A stretch of 64,000 nt of DNA. It comes from Madurella fahalii. Taxonomy: Eukaryota > Ascomycota > Sordariomycetes > Sordariales. The notes under the pieces are model-generated. The model saw nothing but the letters and a program-made list of their open reading frames with translations, was not told the origin of the DNA and did not search any database. The translations under genes and the position numbers were made by a program. The stretch's first letter is position 1, and every line of letters starts with the position of its first letter. Positions 11,250 to 22,254 of the stretch are shown one piece after another. Location: assembly GCA_029876055.1 (NCBI GenBank), contig CM056874.1, forward strand, positions 930,001 through 994,000. Reading direction: 5' to 3'.

Positions 11250-12569
11250 CTATGCCGAGCTCGTCCTCTTGGTGAGAGACAACTTCACCTCGAAATTATT
11301 CAGGGTCCCTGGCAGTGCTTTTGGATCCAGCTCCGGCGCAACCAACCCGAGCTTCCCCCCAAGCAAAAATCCATCCAACACCCGACTTGATATCATAGGG
11401 ACGAGATTATGAGCAGGGCAGATAGCAGGTCCGAAGCTAAAGGGCACCAGTCCCTTTTCGATAATAGCTTCTTTGTCCTTCCACTGCTCAGGTGAGAGCA
11501 GGTCCGCGAACGGGAGTTTCTCGTTGTCGCGGTGGAAGAATGGAGTGAAAATGACAACCCCGGTGCCCTTCTTGACAGTCTTGCCGTTAATCTGATGGTC
11601 CTGGGCCAACTCCCGCAAGATAGCCGGGGTCGTCGGCCAAAGCCTCAGACTCTCCAAGAAAACACCGCGTGTCAATGGACGGTCCGCGCCACCTTGTTGA
11701 GCTTCCTGGAACGCTTTTTCCTGCTCTTCGGGATGCAATGCCAACAGAGCAAGAGCCCGGTAAGTCGCAAGGGCCGCTGCATCAAAAGCGAACAACCACT
11801 GCGCCACCTGGCTCGCAAGATCAAGGTTCGAGTCCTTGGGGAGCCGAGACACAAGACTGCCCTCCTCCCGCCTCTCGAGATATTCCGAAACTCGGGCCTG
11901 GTAATGGTCTAACTTGCTGTGGTCCGTGAGAGCCATAAATCCCCAGTTGGCTCGATGACGGATGTCGTCCAGCGTCTCGATGAGATCCTTGTCGTCTCGC
12001 GCCGAGTCGCCCAGGGTGAGTCTGGTGGTGATGCGCGACCAAGCCTTGGCAAAGACGGTCCAGTCAATGTCGAACTCGGCTTTGTCAACATTACTGTCAA
12101 AAACGTGTCGCAATTCATCATTGATGATGGCCTGGAAGTGCTCGTAGAGGGGGTGGATTCTTTCGTTCGTGGCCAGGGTATGTTCGTGGACCGGTCTCAA
12201 CTGGGCGCGTTGCTCGGGGTCTGCGATGAGGATATTGCCGGGTTCGAAGTGTCGGAGTGCAGACCGCTTCTCCTTTGATGCCGAGGAGAAAGGCTCAGGG
12301 GTTTCTAGGAGTATCTGCTCGACATCCTTGGGGTCCAAGACGATGACTTGCGAGCGGAAGAGGATGCTGACGAGGAGGGGCTCGCTGCCGTACTTTCTCC
12401 GTAGATCTTGCAGCAGCTGCAATGCCGAAGTGTCGAGGCCATGGTGCTGCGCGAGCGCTTCGACCGAAGGGCGGCGCTTGATGGTGCCTTTTGCAATGGT
12501 GGGAGCAATGACGGATGCAAGGACTCTCCCGTCGTCTAAAAGGCTTGCCTTTGTCATTTCTGTAGCCAT
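11250..12569 (-). CDS. Cytochrome P450, soluble-looking, divergent heme loop
   Basis: A single exon encodes 439 residues. I start at the ATG at 12569 (context CACCATGGC); the frame opens further upstream only through non-ATG codons. P450 features in order: I-helix region QWLFAFDAAALAT, the ExxR motif in LESLRLWPTT, and the heme-binding loop FSFGPAICPAHNLV with Cys about residue 384. The loop lacks the usual Gly two residues after Cys and the Arg before it, and the I-helix lacks the classic GxDTT core. There is no N-terminal membrane anchor and the length is short for a fungal microsomal P450, so it may be soluble or act on an unusual substrate or oxidant. Expected reaction: heme-thiolate oxidation of a small molecule. 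Neighbours do not form an evident cluster. Confidence 0.8.
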   Translation of the reverse strand: MATEMTKASLLDDGRVLASVIAPTIAKGTIKRRPSVEALAQHHGLDTSALQLLQDLRRKYGSEPLLVSILFRSQVIVLDPKDVEQILLETPEPFSSASKEKRSALRHFEPGNILIADPEQRAQLRPVHEHTLATNERIHPLYEHFQAIINDELRHVFDSNVDKAEFDIDWTVFAKAWSRITTRLTLGDSARDDKDLIETLDDIRHRANWGFMALTDHSKLDHYQARVSEYLERREEGSLVSRLPKDSNLDLASQVAQWLFAFDAAALATYRALALLALHPEEQEKAFQEAQQGGADRPLTRGVFLESLRLWPTTPAILRELAQDHQINGKTVKKGTGVVIFTPFFHRDNEKLPFADLLSPEQWKDKEAIIEKGLVPFSFGPAICPAHNLVPMISSRVLDGFLLGGKLGLVAPELDPKALPGTLNNFEVKLSLTKRTSSA

Positions 12570-13139
12570 GGTGATTGTTAATACTTGATGCTTGGTATTG
12601 GTGTTGCGCACTTCCCAGAGGAGATGCTCGCAACTGGCGTTTAAAAATTGACTTTCATGGCCTGCGGGAGCATACCAAGATTGTGATAAATGATGTTGTC
12701 ATGACGTAGATTCCAAGGTGAAGTCCCACTTTCACACGCCAAATTTCATTATGCATAATCCTCGATCAGTCCATGAGCCAGGCGATCCTACGTCGTCTTC
12801 TATCACATAGAAATTTATGTCATGTCGTATTTTTGACCTCTGCCCACATACCTAGGTACATGTCCGGTAATTAGTAACTGGGAGCAACACCTTTGGTCGG
12901 CTCGCCTTGCCAAAATCCTTTTCCTTTTGCCTGCGGATACACTGTAGTACAATTACTATCGGCATTACCATTTTGACGCCCCATGGCGCTGTCAGTTCAG
13001 TCAAGATTATCCTGGAGGCTCAGGCGATGCCCAAATGGACAGTAAGCATCACAGCAGCGCTAGAGTGACACGGACAAGACAGATACGTAGTACGCATTCC
13101 CATCATTTTAAGGCCTTGATCGGCCGAGGAGGACGACGC
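12570..13139. other. Upstream region of the minus-strand P450
   Basis: Intergenic. It should hold the promoter of the P450 that starts at 12569 and reads leftward. I see no gene in it. Confidence 0.35.
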
Positions 13140-13345
13140 GCAGCACAGAGCGAGCAGATCGAGAAGAAAGGCAACCAGGCCACACTTGTGCCGGGCGATC
13201 TGAGTACCGCGAGGAACTGTGAGGAAGCCGTGGAGCGAGCGATCACGGAACTCGGCGGCAGGATTGAACTTTTGGTCCACAATGCAGCGTTTCGCGAGGA
13301 AAATGGCGAATGTCACGGACATCACCGAGCAAGTGTGAAACAATA
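13140..13345 (+). pseudogene. Short-chain dehydrogenase relic
   Basis: About 65 codons resemble the middle of a classical short-chain dehydrogenase/reductase: QIEKKGNQATLVPGDLS, CEEAVERAITELGG, then IELLVHNAAF, the NAA motif that follows strand four. The N-terminal cofactor motif and the catalytic Tyr-x-x-x-Lys part are not present. After NAAF the protein-like reading jumps to another frame (MANVTDITEQV, then TGA), which shows a one-base shift and a stop. This is a decayed fragment and not an active enzyme. Confidence 0.5.
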
Positions 13346-14619
13346 TAGAGCCGACGGACTGCTAGTCATCTTCCTTCACCAGGTTTACCGTTACCTCTCG
13401 GGTTTGTACGTGGCTGGTGACTTGGCAAGGTAGAGATGCTTAACGACAGCTAAGGAATCTCATTAAGGACGCAGAACAAGGCTGCAAATTGCGATCTCAT
13501 AACGATATGTCATATGACATATGTGAACAGTTTATGTCGAAGAAACCCAATATGTAGAATGGCAGAGATAGCAGGGAGTCTCCCAGGCTGGCTTCCCTTC
13601 GGTTAATATAGTCAACGTTATTTCCGCCCAGATGGCTTAGGTTTCAGTGCCGTATTCTTTGTCAGCACACTGGAAATGCGAGGTTAATGCCCTTGCGATC
13701 ATTTGGGTCAACTGGGACTATCACACTACGAGACATAGCTCGCAAGAACTATTTGCGACTGGGGATGTTCACAGGCTGATGATGAATTCTTAAAATAGAT
13801 GCTTTCATCGCACAGAACACGTTCGCATTCCTAAGAGACCTTATGCTGTGGCCAAGTGTGTGGTAGGCTGCGTTGCGACCCAGACTCAAGTGTCTAGGAC
13901 ACAGGTGTTGGAGTTCAAAAAGAGTTACAACCATTAGACCCTTCGGTATTCCGTGATGGCACCGACCCGCATACGTTATTGAGGTGGAGGTAAGGTATTT
14001 TTTTCAAGCTGTCGTGTTCATTAAGGCCTTGCCGTGACTGTTGGTTCCGGCGTAATCAACCCAATCCGAAAACCTGGCTGATTGTCGGCCTGGCTTAATT
14101 AATGCAGGAGACTGCCTGTATGTGCTTTATTATCAGGTATTATAATCTGTCCCGCAGCAGCTAAAAATGCCGACCAACGTCTCACTGTTGGTTGTTTCGA
14201 CTCCGTCCGATTGTTAGCCCGCGCTTTGCCGCCGTCAGTGCTCCCCTGCCAGCTCAATTTGAGCCTACCAGAGCGCCAGATTATGGCCTAGCTCCGTGGC
14301 TGGCCCAGCTCCCTGGACCTGTTCTAGGCCCCGGGCGCCGTTGCATCCCACTGGACGGCGGGGGTTGGCCTGCGACGAACATCCGAGACAAGCAACTCGC
14401 TGGCGCCGGCTTCTCCGTTCTCCATTTCATGTCTCGACCGTCTCACTTCATCAACATCACATCCAGCCCCTCTTTTTGCCGAGCCTGCTTCTCCGTCTTT
14501 TGCTCACCCCGCCTTGCCACCTTTGGGGATTTGTCACAGTGTTGGCATTTTATTTCTTTTTTCTTTTTAATTCAATTCAATTGATTGGTGATTGGTCGCT
14601 ACGCAACTCTTGACTTGCG
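13346..14619. other. Intergenic and 5' leader of the channel gene
   Basis: No gene supported. A perfect 18-base palindrome lies at 13505-13522. The last 400 bases are C/T-rich with no coding character and probably contain the promoter and 5' UTR of the channel gene; two open frames here (about 14190-14610) look like leader sequence only. Confidence 0.35.
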
Positions 14620-17066
14620 ATGCCGATCCGCGTCAAGTCGCGGCCGGCGCAGGCCGATGTCCCTTTGCGGACCCCTTCGCCAACTGGCCGGCACATCCGC
14701 TTCGGCGCCGAACTCCCCGATATCTCCGAGGAAGACAGCTTCCGTGTGGTTGTCAAGAAGCTCTCCGTGTATGTAGCTCGGCGCATTATTGTTGCTTACT
14801 CTCTTACTAACGGCCCGCCAAGGTACATTGCCGACATCATTGTGCTGCCCAGTACATTTGAACAGTTACGGACAACCGGCGCCGGCGAGGGCTTGCGCGT
14901 TCTCGTCGACCATCTGAGTCGGACTTGCACCCATCCTGCCATCGTGAATGCGTTGCTGTGAGTGTGCTCATCCTGGAATCTGAATGGCGCGACTGAGACG
15001 TTTCACAGCGCGCTCAAGTGGCATTATGGAGCCATCACCGAGGACAAGGGTTTGAACGATGCCAGAGCCAATGCCTGCGAGATCGTTGCCTGGCGGTTTC
15101 TCACACACTTGTCTGAGAGGGAGGCCGTCGACTACTGCCTCTACGAGATCCCGGACCCGAAATACTCGGGCAGCCGCAGCCCTACCGACGATGAGGAGGC
15201 CGCCATCGATGAGCGAAGCGCTCTCCTCGGCCAGGCCATCCAAAGCACGGCAAACTCGGCGCGCCGTGCTCTCAGCCAGACAGGGAATACCAAGCGCAAT
15301 TTGTTGCTGCATTCCATTTCCCGCCTGACCATGAGTATGACGGGCGATGATGAGGATGAAGAGGAGGAGGAGGACCCCACGGCCCACTTCACTAACCTCA
15401 ATGCCCTCGAGATTGCCGCTATCGCTGATGCCAAGCGCTTCCTCAGCCAGGCTGTCGTCCAGAAGATCATCACCGGGATATGGAAGGGAGACATCATCTT
15501 CTGGGACACGCTCGCTGTCCACTCGGTCAAAAAGCCCCGCTTCTACAACCCTAGTACCGCCGACCCTTTTTCACGCCTCCGCGTACCCAAATATCTCAAG
15601 TCGTTCGAGGTCTTGTTCTTCGCAAGCTTCCTCTTCCTTTACTATGCCGTCTTGGTGGAGCGTAACCCGACTCAGATTACTACGTTGGAGGTCTTCTTGT
15701 ATCTTTGGTTTGTCGCATTTGCCTACGACGAGCTAAGCGAGTGGATTGATGCCGGGTCCGTTTTCTACGCTGCTGACGTATGGGTATGTGCGGCCGACTT
15801 TCAGTTTCTAATGCCCCGGCATCCAATGGTTACTGATTCCCATATTTAGAACATTTTTGACATGGTCATGATCGGCATCGGCTTTGCCTATGCTGTCATG
15901 AGTAAGCCGGCCCAGCTGTCGGGTCTGTTCTAGTACTGACAGTGCCAAGGAATTGTCGGATTAGAAACCGGTAATGCCAGCTTGGTCGACTTGGCCTTTG
16001 ACGTCCTAGCCTTGGAGGCGTTGTTTATGGTTCCTCGCGTGTTCTCTATCCTGAGCTTGAGTCCATACTGGGGTGTAAGTGGCCCTACATCTGAGTACCC
16101 AGGCATGCAAGTTAACAGGAGAACCAGACGCTCATCCCCTGCCTAAAGGAGATGGGGAAAGACTTTCTCAAGTTCATGGTTCTCGTTGTCGTGGTCTATC
16201 TCGGTTTCCTCACCACATTCTCCCTTGTTGGCCGAGAAGTATACTCGCTCAAAAAAATGACCATGTTCCTCACCAAGATCTTCTTCGGCTCCAGCTACGT
16301 CGGCTTCGACATCATGCACGACATCGACCCCATATTTGGCCCGCCGCTTATGATCATCTTCATCATGCTCAGCTCCATCCTCCTGACGGGCTCGCTGACG
16401 GGTATGCTGTCTAACAGCTTCTCGCGCGTCATCACGCACGCACGCGAGGAGTACCTCTACGTCTACAGCGTCTACGTCCTCGAGGCGTCGACCAGCAACC
16501 GCCTGACGCACTTCTACCCGCCCTTCAACCTCCTCGCCCTCTTCATCTTCCGGCCCCTCCGCCTCTTCCTGCCGTCGGACAACAAGTTCCGCAAGGCCCG
16601 CATCCTGCTCCTCAAGGCCACCCACCTCCCCATCGTCGCCGCCATCGAGCTCTACGAGTGGCTCCGCGGCGACTCGGGCAAGGGCACGCACTACAGCGGC
16701 TTCCGCGGCCCGCGCCACGCCATCCTCGGCAGCCCCAACCCGGCCAAGAGGCTCGCCCCGCACAGACAGTCGACGTCGTCGTCGCTGCGCGCCGCCGGGC
16801 CGTCGTCGGGGCTGAATATTCTGCGCCCGCCGCCCGCCGCCGCCTCTGCCTCGGAATGCCCTGCCTCCGGCCCCACGTCGAGGCTTACGAGGCGGCAGCA
16901 GCAGGCCGCGGCCGAGGCGGCCGAGGAGCAGGCGTTTGGGGACCCCGCGACCGACGTCGAGGTGCGCATCGCGGATCTGGCGGGCAAGATCGATCGATTG
17001 ACGGAGCTGGTGGTGGCGCTGCAGGCGCAGCAGAGCAGGGGCCTGACGGATGTCTCGGTTGCGTAA
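14620..17066 (+). CDS. TRP/Yvc1-like cation channel
   Basis: Six exons, 14620-14768, 14823-14957, 15009-15783, 15850-15901, 15950-16074 and 16128-17066, join in frame to 724 residues. Introns are 48-66 bases with canonical GT-AG ends, the first with a perfect ACTAAC branch site. The N-terminal third is cytosolic. Membrane segments follow: SFEVLFFASFLFLYYAVL, TTLEVFLYLWFVAFAY, NIFDMVMIGIGFAYAVM, LAFDVLALEALFMVPRVF, FLKFMVLVVVVYLGFLTTF and PLMIIFIMLSSILLTGSLTG, with a pore-loop-like stretch (KIFFGSSYVGFDIMHDI) before the last. This is the six-segment layout of TRPY/Yvc1-type channels, which release cations, mainly calcium, from the vacuole. An acidic run (DDEDEEEEEDP) sits in the N-terminal domain and a coiled coil (VEVRIADLAGKIDRLTELVV) at the C-terminus. 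The Yvc1 link is by layout; a related plasma-membrane cation channel is possible. Confidence 0.8.
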
Positions 17067-18120
17067 GTAGTGGGTAGGTTGAAAGTAGGGAGGGCGGGAG
17101 GAGTGGATGTAGAGGGATCTAAGGGAGGGAGTATCCGGATTGGCGTTGCGTATGGATGCTTGACTTCGCGGGGAGCGTAGAGGGGTTTGCGTTTTTTTCA
17201 TATGTTTGGTGTCATCAACAAGTTGTCTGCAGTGTGCTCTCGGGTTGTGTTTTGTACTGCATCTTGTACCATGGCGACTGTTCCTGGGATATAGGCTTAG
17301 ATGTGGCGGCGCGTTGCGCAGGCAGGCGATCATCCATGTGGACGGTTAAGGTACTGTTTGCTCTCTGTGGCATTTGGATGGCTGTTGGGTCTCGCAGTGG
17401 AAATGTTCAGGTGTATACGGGTGGGCATAATGGTTCCGCTCTTGGAATCAATGGATTAGTTCCTGCTATAATTATATGGAGATTACCACGCAGAAAACCA
17501 GGGGCTAGCACGTAGATGGTATTGTTAGACTCTGTTCTCTATAATCTCTACCTAAGTGCCATCGGCCAATACGCCAACGTCAGCTAGCACCACAACTGGA
17601 CACCGTTGCGACCAGCGCTTCAGATTTTCCTCGTCTGCCACCCACACCATCCCCAACATGGCCGCCGCGTTCGTAATGGCCCCGTTCAGGCTAGCGGTGC
17701 GTCTCGAAATGGTCAACATCTACTCCCTGCCGAGGACTACGTTATGGGGTATTACCCTCTATTTTCTCCCCGAGATGTTCTAACTTGGCCGTCGCTGACG
17801 CCGGCTATCGGGAGTAATGAAACGAACCAATCTTCTGCTTTTGATGCAAAAGGTCGGGTTCCGGGTTTTCGAGTGATGCATGTAGACCGAGCACGGCGCT
17901 CGGTGACTTTGCAAGGCTTTTTTTCATACCGGGAAGTTTGTGCCCAGCGAGGTTGCTGCCAGAAGGATCCTAGTCCGCGGCTGTAGACTCGCGTAGGTTC
18001 CGGTCTGTGAGAATAAAGAGGGAGTGCGTAGCGAAAGCTCGCTCGTGTTTGGTACCAAAGTTACTACAGAGAATTTCCTTGACTAGGCACGCCTACTGTT
18101 CGAGAGCTGTTCATATAGCG
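17067..18120. other. Intergenic, downstream of the channel
   Basis: The first 200 bases are the likely 3' UTR of the channel gene. From about 17,500 on, the sequence looks like non-coding accessory DNA leading into a retroelement relic. No gene supported. Confidence 0.3.
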
Positions 18121-18213
18121 GAGGTTCAAGAAAACGAGTATTCTCAGGTCGAGGAAATTCTAGACGTACGACGAGGAAAGTAAGTAGAGTACCTGGTTAA
18201 GTGGGAAGGGTAT
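18121..18213 (+). mobile_element. Chromodomain relic of a Ty3/gypsy retroelement
   Basis: Frame 18121 reads EVQENEYSQVEEILDVRRGK, a TAA at 18181-18183, then VEYLVKWEGY. This is the chromodomain core (VEEILD...YLVKWEGY) found at the integrase C-terminus of chromovirus-type Ty3/gypsy elements. The sequence after WEGY no longer gives the expected STWEP. I cannot trace integrase or reverse transcriptase upstream, so only the 3' end of a decayed element is visible. A cellular chromodomain gene is less likely, given the lack of exons around it. Confidence 0.55.
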
Positions 18214-19182
18214 ATACATTTAGTCAGAGGTGCAGCTATCGCAGGGATTTGTGCGAGAAGTGGATCTGCCGATGTGAATGAGGTAGACGCGACGTGATGA
18301 TTCACGGCTGCTCGTGGATGCCTGTATGAGCAATGGTCCTGATTGCGTTATAGCACGCACCGAGAATTGTGCCTTGTAGAGAGCCGATTAGCAGCACCGT
18401 TGGTGGTTACGCTCGGGAACTTAGAGAAGGAAATGTGGTGCGGTACCCAAGCGGAAACTAAGGCGAGGGGGTTGAATGTGAGGGCTGGGTTCGTTTGCTC
18501 GCTGTTAAAGCGCGTTGCTCACGGAGTTTGTGACGGCCAGGTTTATTTGATAGAGGTCCCCCGCGGCAAGCAGGCATGATATAGCAAAACAGAAAGCACC
18601 TTGACCCCTGCTACGGCACAAACGACGCCAGCTACGTGCCGAATTCAACGATGGCAACAACTACGAAAAAAACAAGACGTAATGGCTCCCACAGAGTGGT
18701 CTCAATGTACGTACAGCCGTCCACGGGTCCGTCCAGGCCAAGCCCGGGTGGGGCCGCTACAAAGACCCCCGTGCGGAACCGGCATGCCAAGGGTGGCTTC
18801 GGGAATGCAAGTTTATCGAGCTGCGCGACCACCTGCAGACGGGACCCAGCCCCAACCCAACAGGTCTCGCTTTAGCTGCTGAAGATAGGACGCCGGACAC
18901 TTGGAGAATGTAGCCTCCAAGTCAGCCTGCTAACAATCAAGAGGCAAAGGGTGGCGTGAGAGAAGGGGAGCCAACATTCAGCATCCTCCCCACCTCCACT
19001 TGGCTTCATCATTCATTCCAAGGGAACTGGAACAACTATATCTGCCTCGCGTTCGGACCACCCGCTTGAACAAGGCGCTCGGTCCACTCGCTTGCTTATT
19101 ACGGTTTCAGAGGCAGGTAAGCATGCTCTTTTCCTCCCAAACGTGAATACCGATCAACCATTGCGACTTGGCTGCACCAGCG
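18214..19182. other. Intergenic accessory DNA
   Basis: No supportable gene; open frames here start without ATG or lack coding character. The end of the stretch is the likely leader of the broken gene starting at 19183. Confidence 0.3.
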
Positions 19183-20398
19183 ATGCCTTCGCGAATGACC
19201 TCCGATTTATCGGCCTTGCCGGCGGCGCCCGCCTCCCCTGGAAGCGAGTGTTACGCTGAGCTGGTATTCAAGTTTTGTTCGTTTGCGCAAATGGCAAATG
19301 CTGGCCCCTCGCAGGTTTCGCTAGATGTTTCCACGGTTGAGGAAATTATCGACTACATCGTCAGTGCTCGCCAACGTGGCAGCGAGTCGCTTATTGGTTT
19401 CCACTGGCAAGCAAGCAAGGTACACGATCTTTCTGAACAGCTGGACGCCAGGCTGCTTGAACTCGACGAACCGAAGATCCAACGGTTCGAATACGATTAC
19501 GAATCCGAGACGGTATATCTCGACTTCAAAGGTAAATCCGAGTTTCACTATCAGGTTCGAGCTGGTCTCCGCCGCTATATCGAGAATCGTATTGCAGAAT
19601 TGTCTGCCTTGGCCACCATGTACGATCCTGAAATCCGTCGTCTGATAGGGTCCATCAGTGAGAGAGGCGCATTCCTCATGGAGTACGAAGGCAAAATCTG
19701 CAAGCAAGCCGATGCTTCATTTGGTCCAGTCGGTTCTCTGCCTTCTCTGATTTGCGAGGTCTCGTAGGGCGAGCCTCGGCAACATGTGGAAAGAAAGGCG
19801 CGTCAATACATCAATTCGTCGGACGGCAAGATCCGAGCTGTTCTGATCCTTGACCTCCAATACCCCAGCATGCAGAAAGCATCGGTTAGCCTCCTGGCAG
19901 CGGACGACTCCTCAAGCCACTGGATCCAGCATCACGAACTCTACCATGACGATCATCTCGATCAACAACCCGCTGAGCAAGTTGATCTTTATCTCTCCGA
20001 CTTTGTCGGTCTTGCTGGTTTACCAGAAACCTATTGTCGCCCCTCTACCGCTGAGTTAGCTGCTGGAACCACGAGGTTTGCCGTTTCTGTCCGTGGAGAC
20101 GTAACAAATCTAACCTTTCCGATAGAAATCCCATGATCACCCGGACATTTGAGCGACTCAGGCCATCTTTCGCATGGCTCGCTATCGATACAATCCGACA
20201 AAGTTTACTACCGAGGTCGGCGATGAGGAGGAAAACCCATACAAGAAAGCGGAGCGGCGTCTGGCTGAAGAGCGCATGGAATTGGAGCGGCGTGTGGCCG
20301 AAGAGCGCATGGAGTTGAAGCGACATTTGACTGCTGAGGTGGAGCGCCGCGTGGCTGGAGACCGCTCCGAGGCCGAGGCTACGCGACGTCCAGCATAA
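19183..20398 (+). pseudogene. PD-(D/E)XK-like (Uma2-like) protein broken by TAG
   Basis: From ATG 19183 the frame runs to TAG at 19765-19767 and continues in the same frame to 20136. Around the TAG it reads QADASFGPVGSLPSLICEVS-stop-GEPRQHVERKARQYI. The Asp of ADASFG, the Glu of CEVS and the Lys of ERKARQY have the spacing of a PD-(D/E)XK nuclease-fold core as in Uma2-like proteins, and Trp is the likely lost residue (TGG to TAG). After the TGA at 20134-20136, a different frame starting at ATG 20174 gives a charged coiled coil (RLAEERMELERRVAEERMELKR), built on a 33-base direct repeat, suggesting a frame break before a C-terminal helix. Nuclease activity is inference from motif order only. 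Copies of such genes are often scattered in fungal accessory regions. Confidence 0.5.
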
Positions 20399-22254
20399 GC
20401 CGTCTACCTCTACCTTTGGCAACTTCAGCGATAGGCACGGTACGTTCTCAGGCACGCTGTGCCTCGTATGAGCGGCGGGGTGGGGAGGCATAAGATGTGG
20501 CCTATGTACTTTGTACGTTGCATCGGACTGATGAGAGAATCATAGGTGATGCACAAGAGATGCCAGCCCAATCTCATATTTACCAGCTCACTTGCGCGTC
20601 GTTATTACCTGCACATCGTTGCGCTCTGCCTACCTAAGCCAATGTCGCAGGAGAAGTTGTCTACCCAGATGATACCTAGCAAGCTCACCAGAAAAGCCCA
20701 AGTAGCCAGATCATAAGTCTATAAAGCCGAGGACCATACCACTACCATGCGGCAGAAAGATTTGCGTGGGCCCACTCTGAGTTGATTGTGTGTCGTATCT
20801 GGTGAGCAAGTGCAGCCGTGGTGGCTACCCCCCCGGTATGCTGTACAAGTAACAACCCGACTCTTAATCCACACCAGGAATTCCGAATGTCAACTTGGAG
20901 TTTGGCACTCCTTTCCCAAGTTAGCGTAGTTGGGGTGCACATTCAATTGCTCCTGCCGACACGTCCCGGTTCCAGGGAGTGTGGTACTGAATTGAGACCC
21001 AGAGGTCTGGCTTGGGACCTTTCCAAGAGGATGTTTTGCTAGATCAGCCAGGATATCGACAACCGCCGCAGACCCCCAATAGCAGAGAGGACAGTGTTAG
21101 ATGATTATGGGAAAAGAAAAGAAAACCGCAATGATCTTGGACCCCCAAGATGTACTGCAGCCGTCTTCAGACATCACAGACATGGTCTGGGAACACTCGG
21201 TCCGCTGCGAGCGGTCCACAGGGCTGGCCCGTCGCGTCTCGGGACCTATATAATGTATTATTCCCGCCCACCAGTAACTGAGACAACAGCAAAAGATGGT
21301 AGTCGTATTAATATCCAAAGCTGACGTCTTTTGCTTCGGGGCGGGCGTACAGACCACCCGATCGTCAGTCGTTCAGAATCGTTGAACATACCGGTCGCGT
21401 TCTCCGCCATTCCATGCCGATAATGTGCGTCGCCCGATCCGAGATGGGAGAAGAATCCAAATCACGAACGAATGGGAATGGATTGGAAGGTGTGACCGTG
21501 AGTGTTGCTGGAGCTGTACCAAAGACCGTAAGTTTAGCCACTTTCGTCCGTCTGATTGAAGGAATTCCTAACTTGGCCTAAGCCTCGAGCTGTAGGGAGG
21601 GGAGAAAGGAGAAGAAGTCGCAAAACAAGGCCCTGCAGCGCTAAATTACTAATACAGGGTTGAGCCTTATAGGACCGGCGTCACCTTGGGTGGACATTAG
21701 CTGCTAGGTGGGGGGGCTTGCAACGCTTATCCAGGCCATTACCTGCGGTACCATTTCTGATTTCTGAGAGATAACCGCTCCCAATCTTAGCTAGTCCCCC
21801 CCCGCGGCCTTGTAACCACAATCATTCCCCAACGACAGTGAGGCCATCGTCCATACCCTCGGTTCAGCAAACACGTGTACGCTCTAAACATAAACTGCAA
21901 CGAATTCTTGAGTCATGTTGGAGAGAGCACTAGGCCGTCGAGACAACGCCTGCAACAACTCACACTTGCGGACTAAGGTACTTTGGAGTCCCTAAAAAGG
22001 CCCGGGCTTGTCAGCAATCTGCAGGCTTCTCATTCCTTTCTTTGCCCCCTGTGGTCCGCCAGAACATATACACGGAAGCCGGCATAGGAAGCAACAAGTT
22101 CATCCACCTCAACTACTAGGCCGAGGTCGATGCTCTCCATACCGCAGCTAACGATTTCGACGGGCTGCCACCACTGGAAGTGGTCGAAGCACGCAGCGAA
22201 TGGCTCCCTAAGTCGTCCTTTTCAGCCGGTCTTTTATAGTCATGTCGTGCTATT
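20399..22254. other. Intergenic accessory DNA
   Basis: Nearly 1.9 kb without a supportable gene. Scattered short frames only; no intact mobile-element domain seen. Runs of C or G (around 21707 and 21797) interrupt it. Confidence 0.3.

Noticed and set aside
14192..14613. Two overlapping plus-strand frames before the channel gene
   Set aside because: Composition is that of a C/T-rich leader; no family resemblance and no splice link to the channel.
16143..17333. 396-codon minus-strand frame
   Set aside because: Antisense shadow of the last exon of the cation channel, with Arg/His-rich low-complexity content.
17556..17986. Plus-strand frames of 75 and 126 codons
   Set aside because: Non-ATG starts or no coding pattern; the sequence lies in repeat-like DNA.
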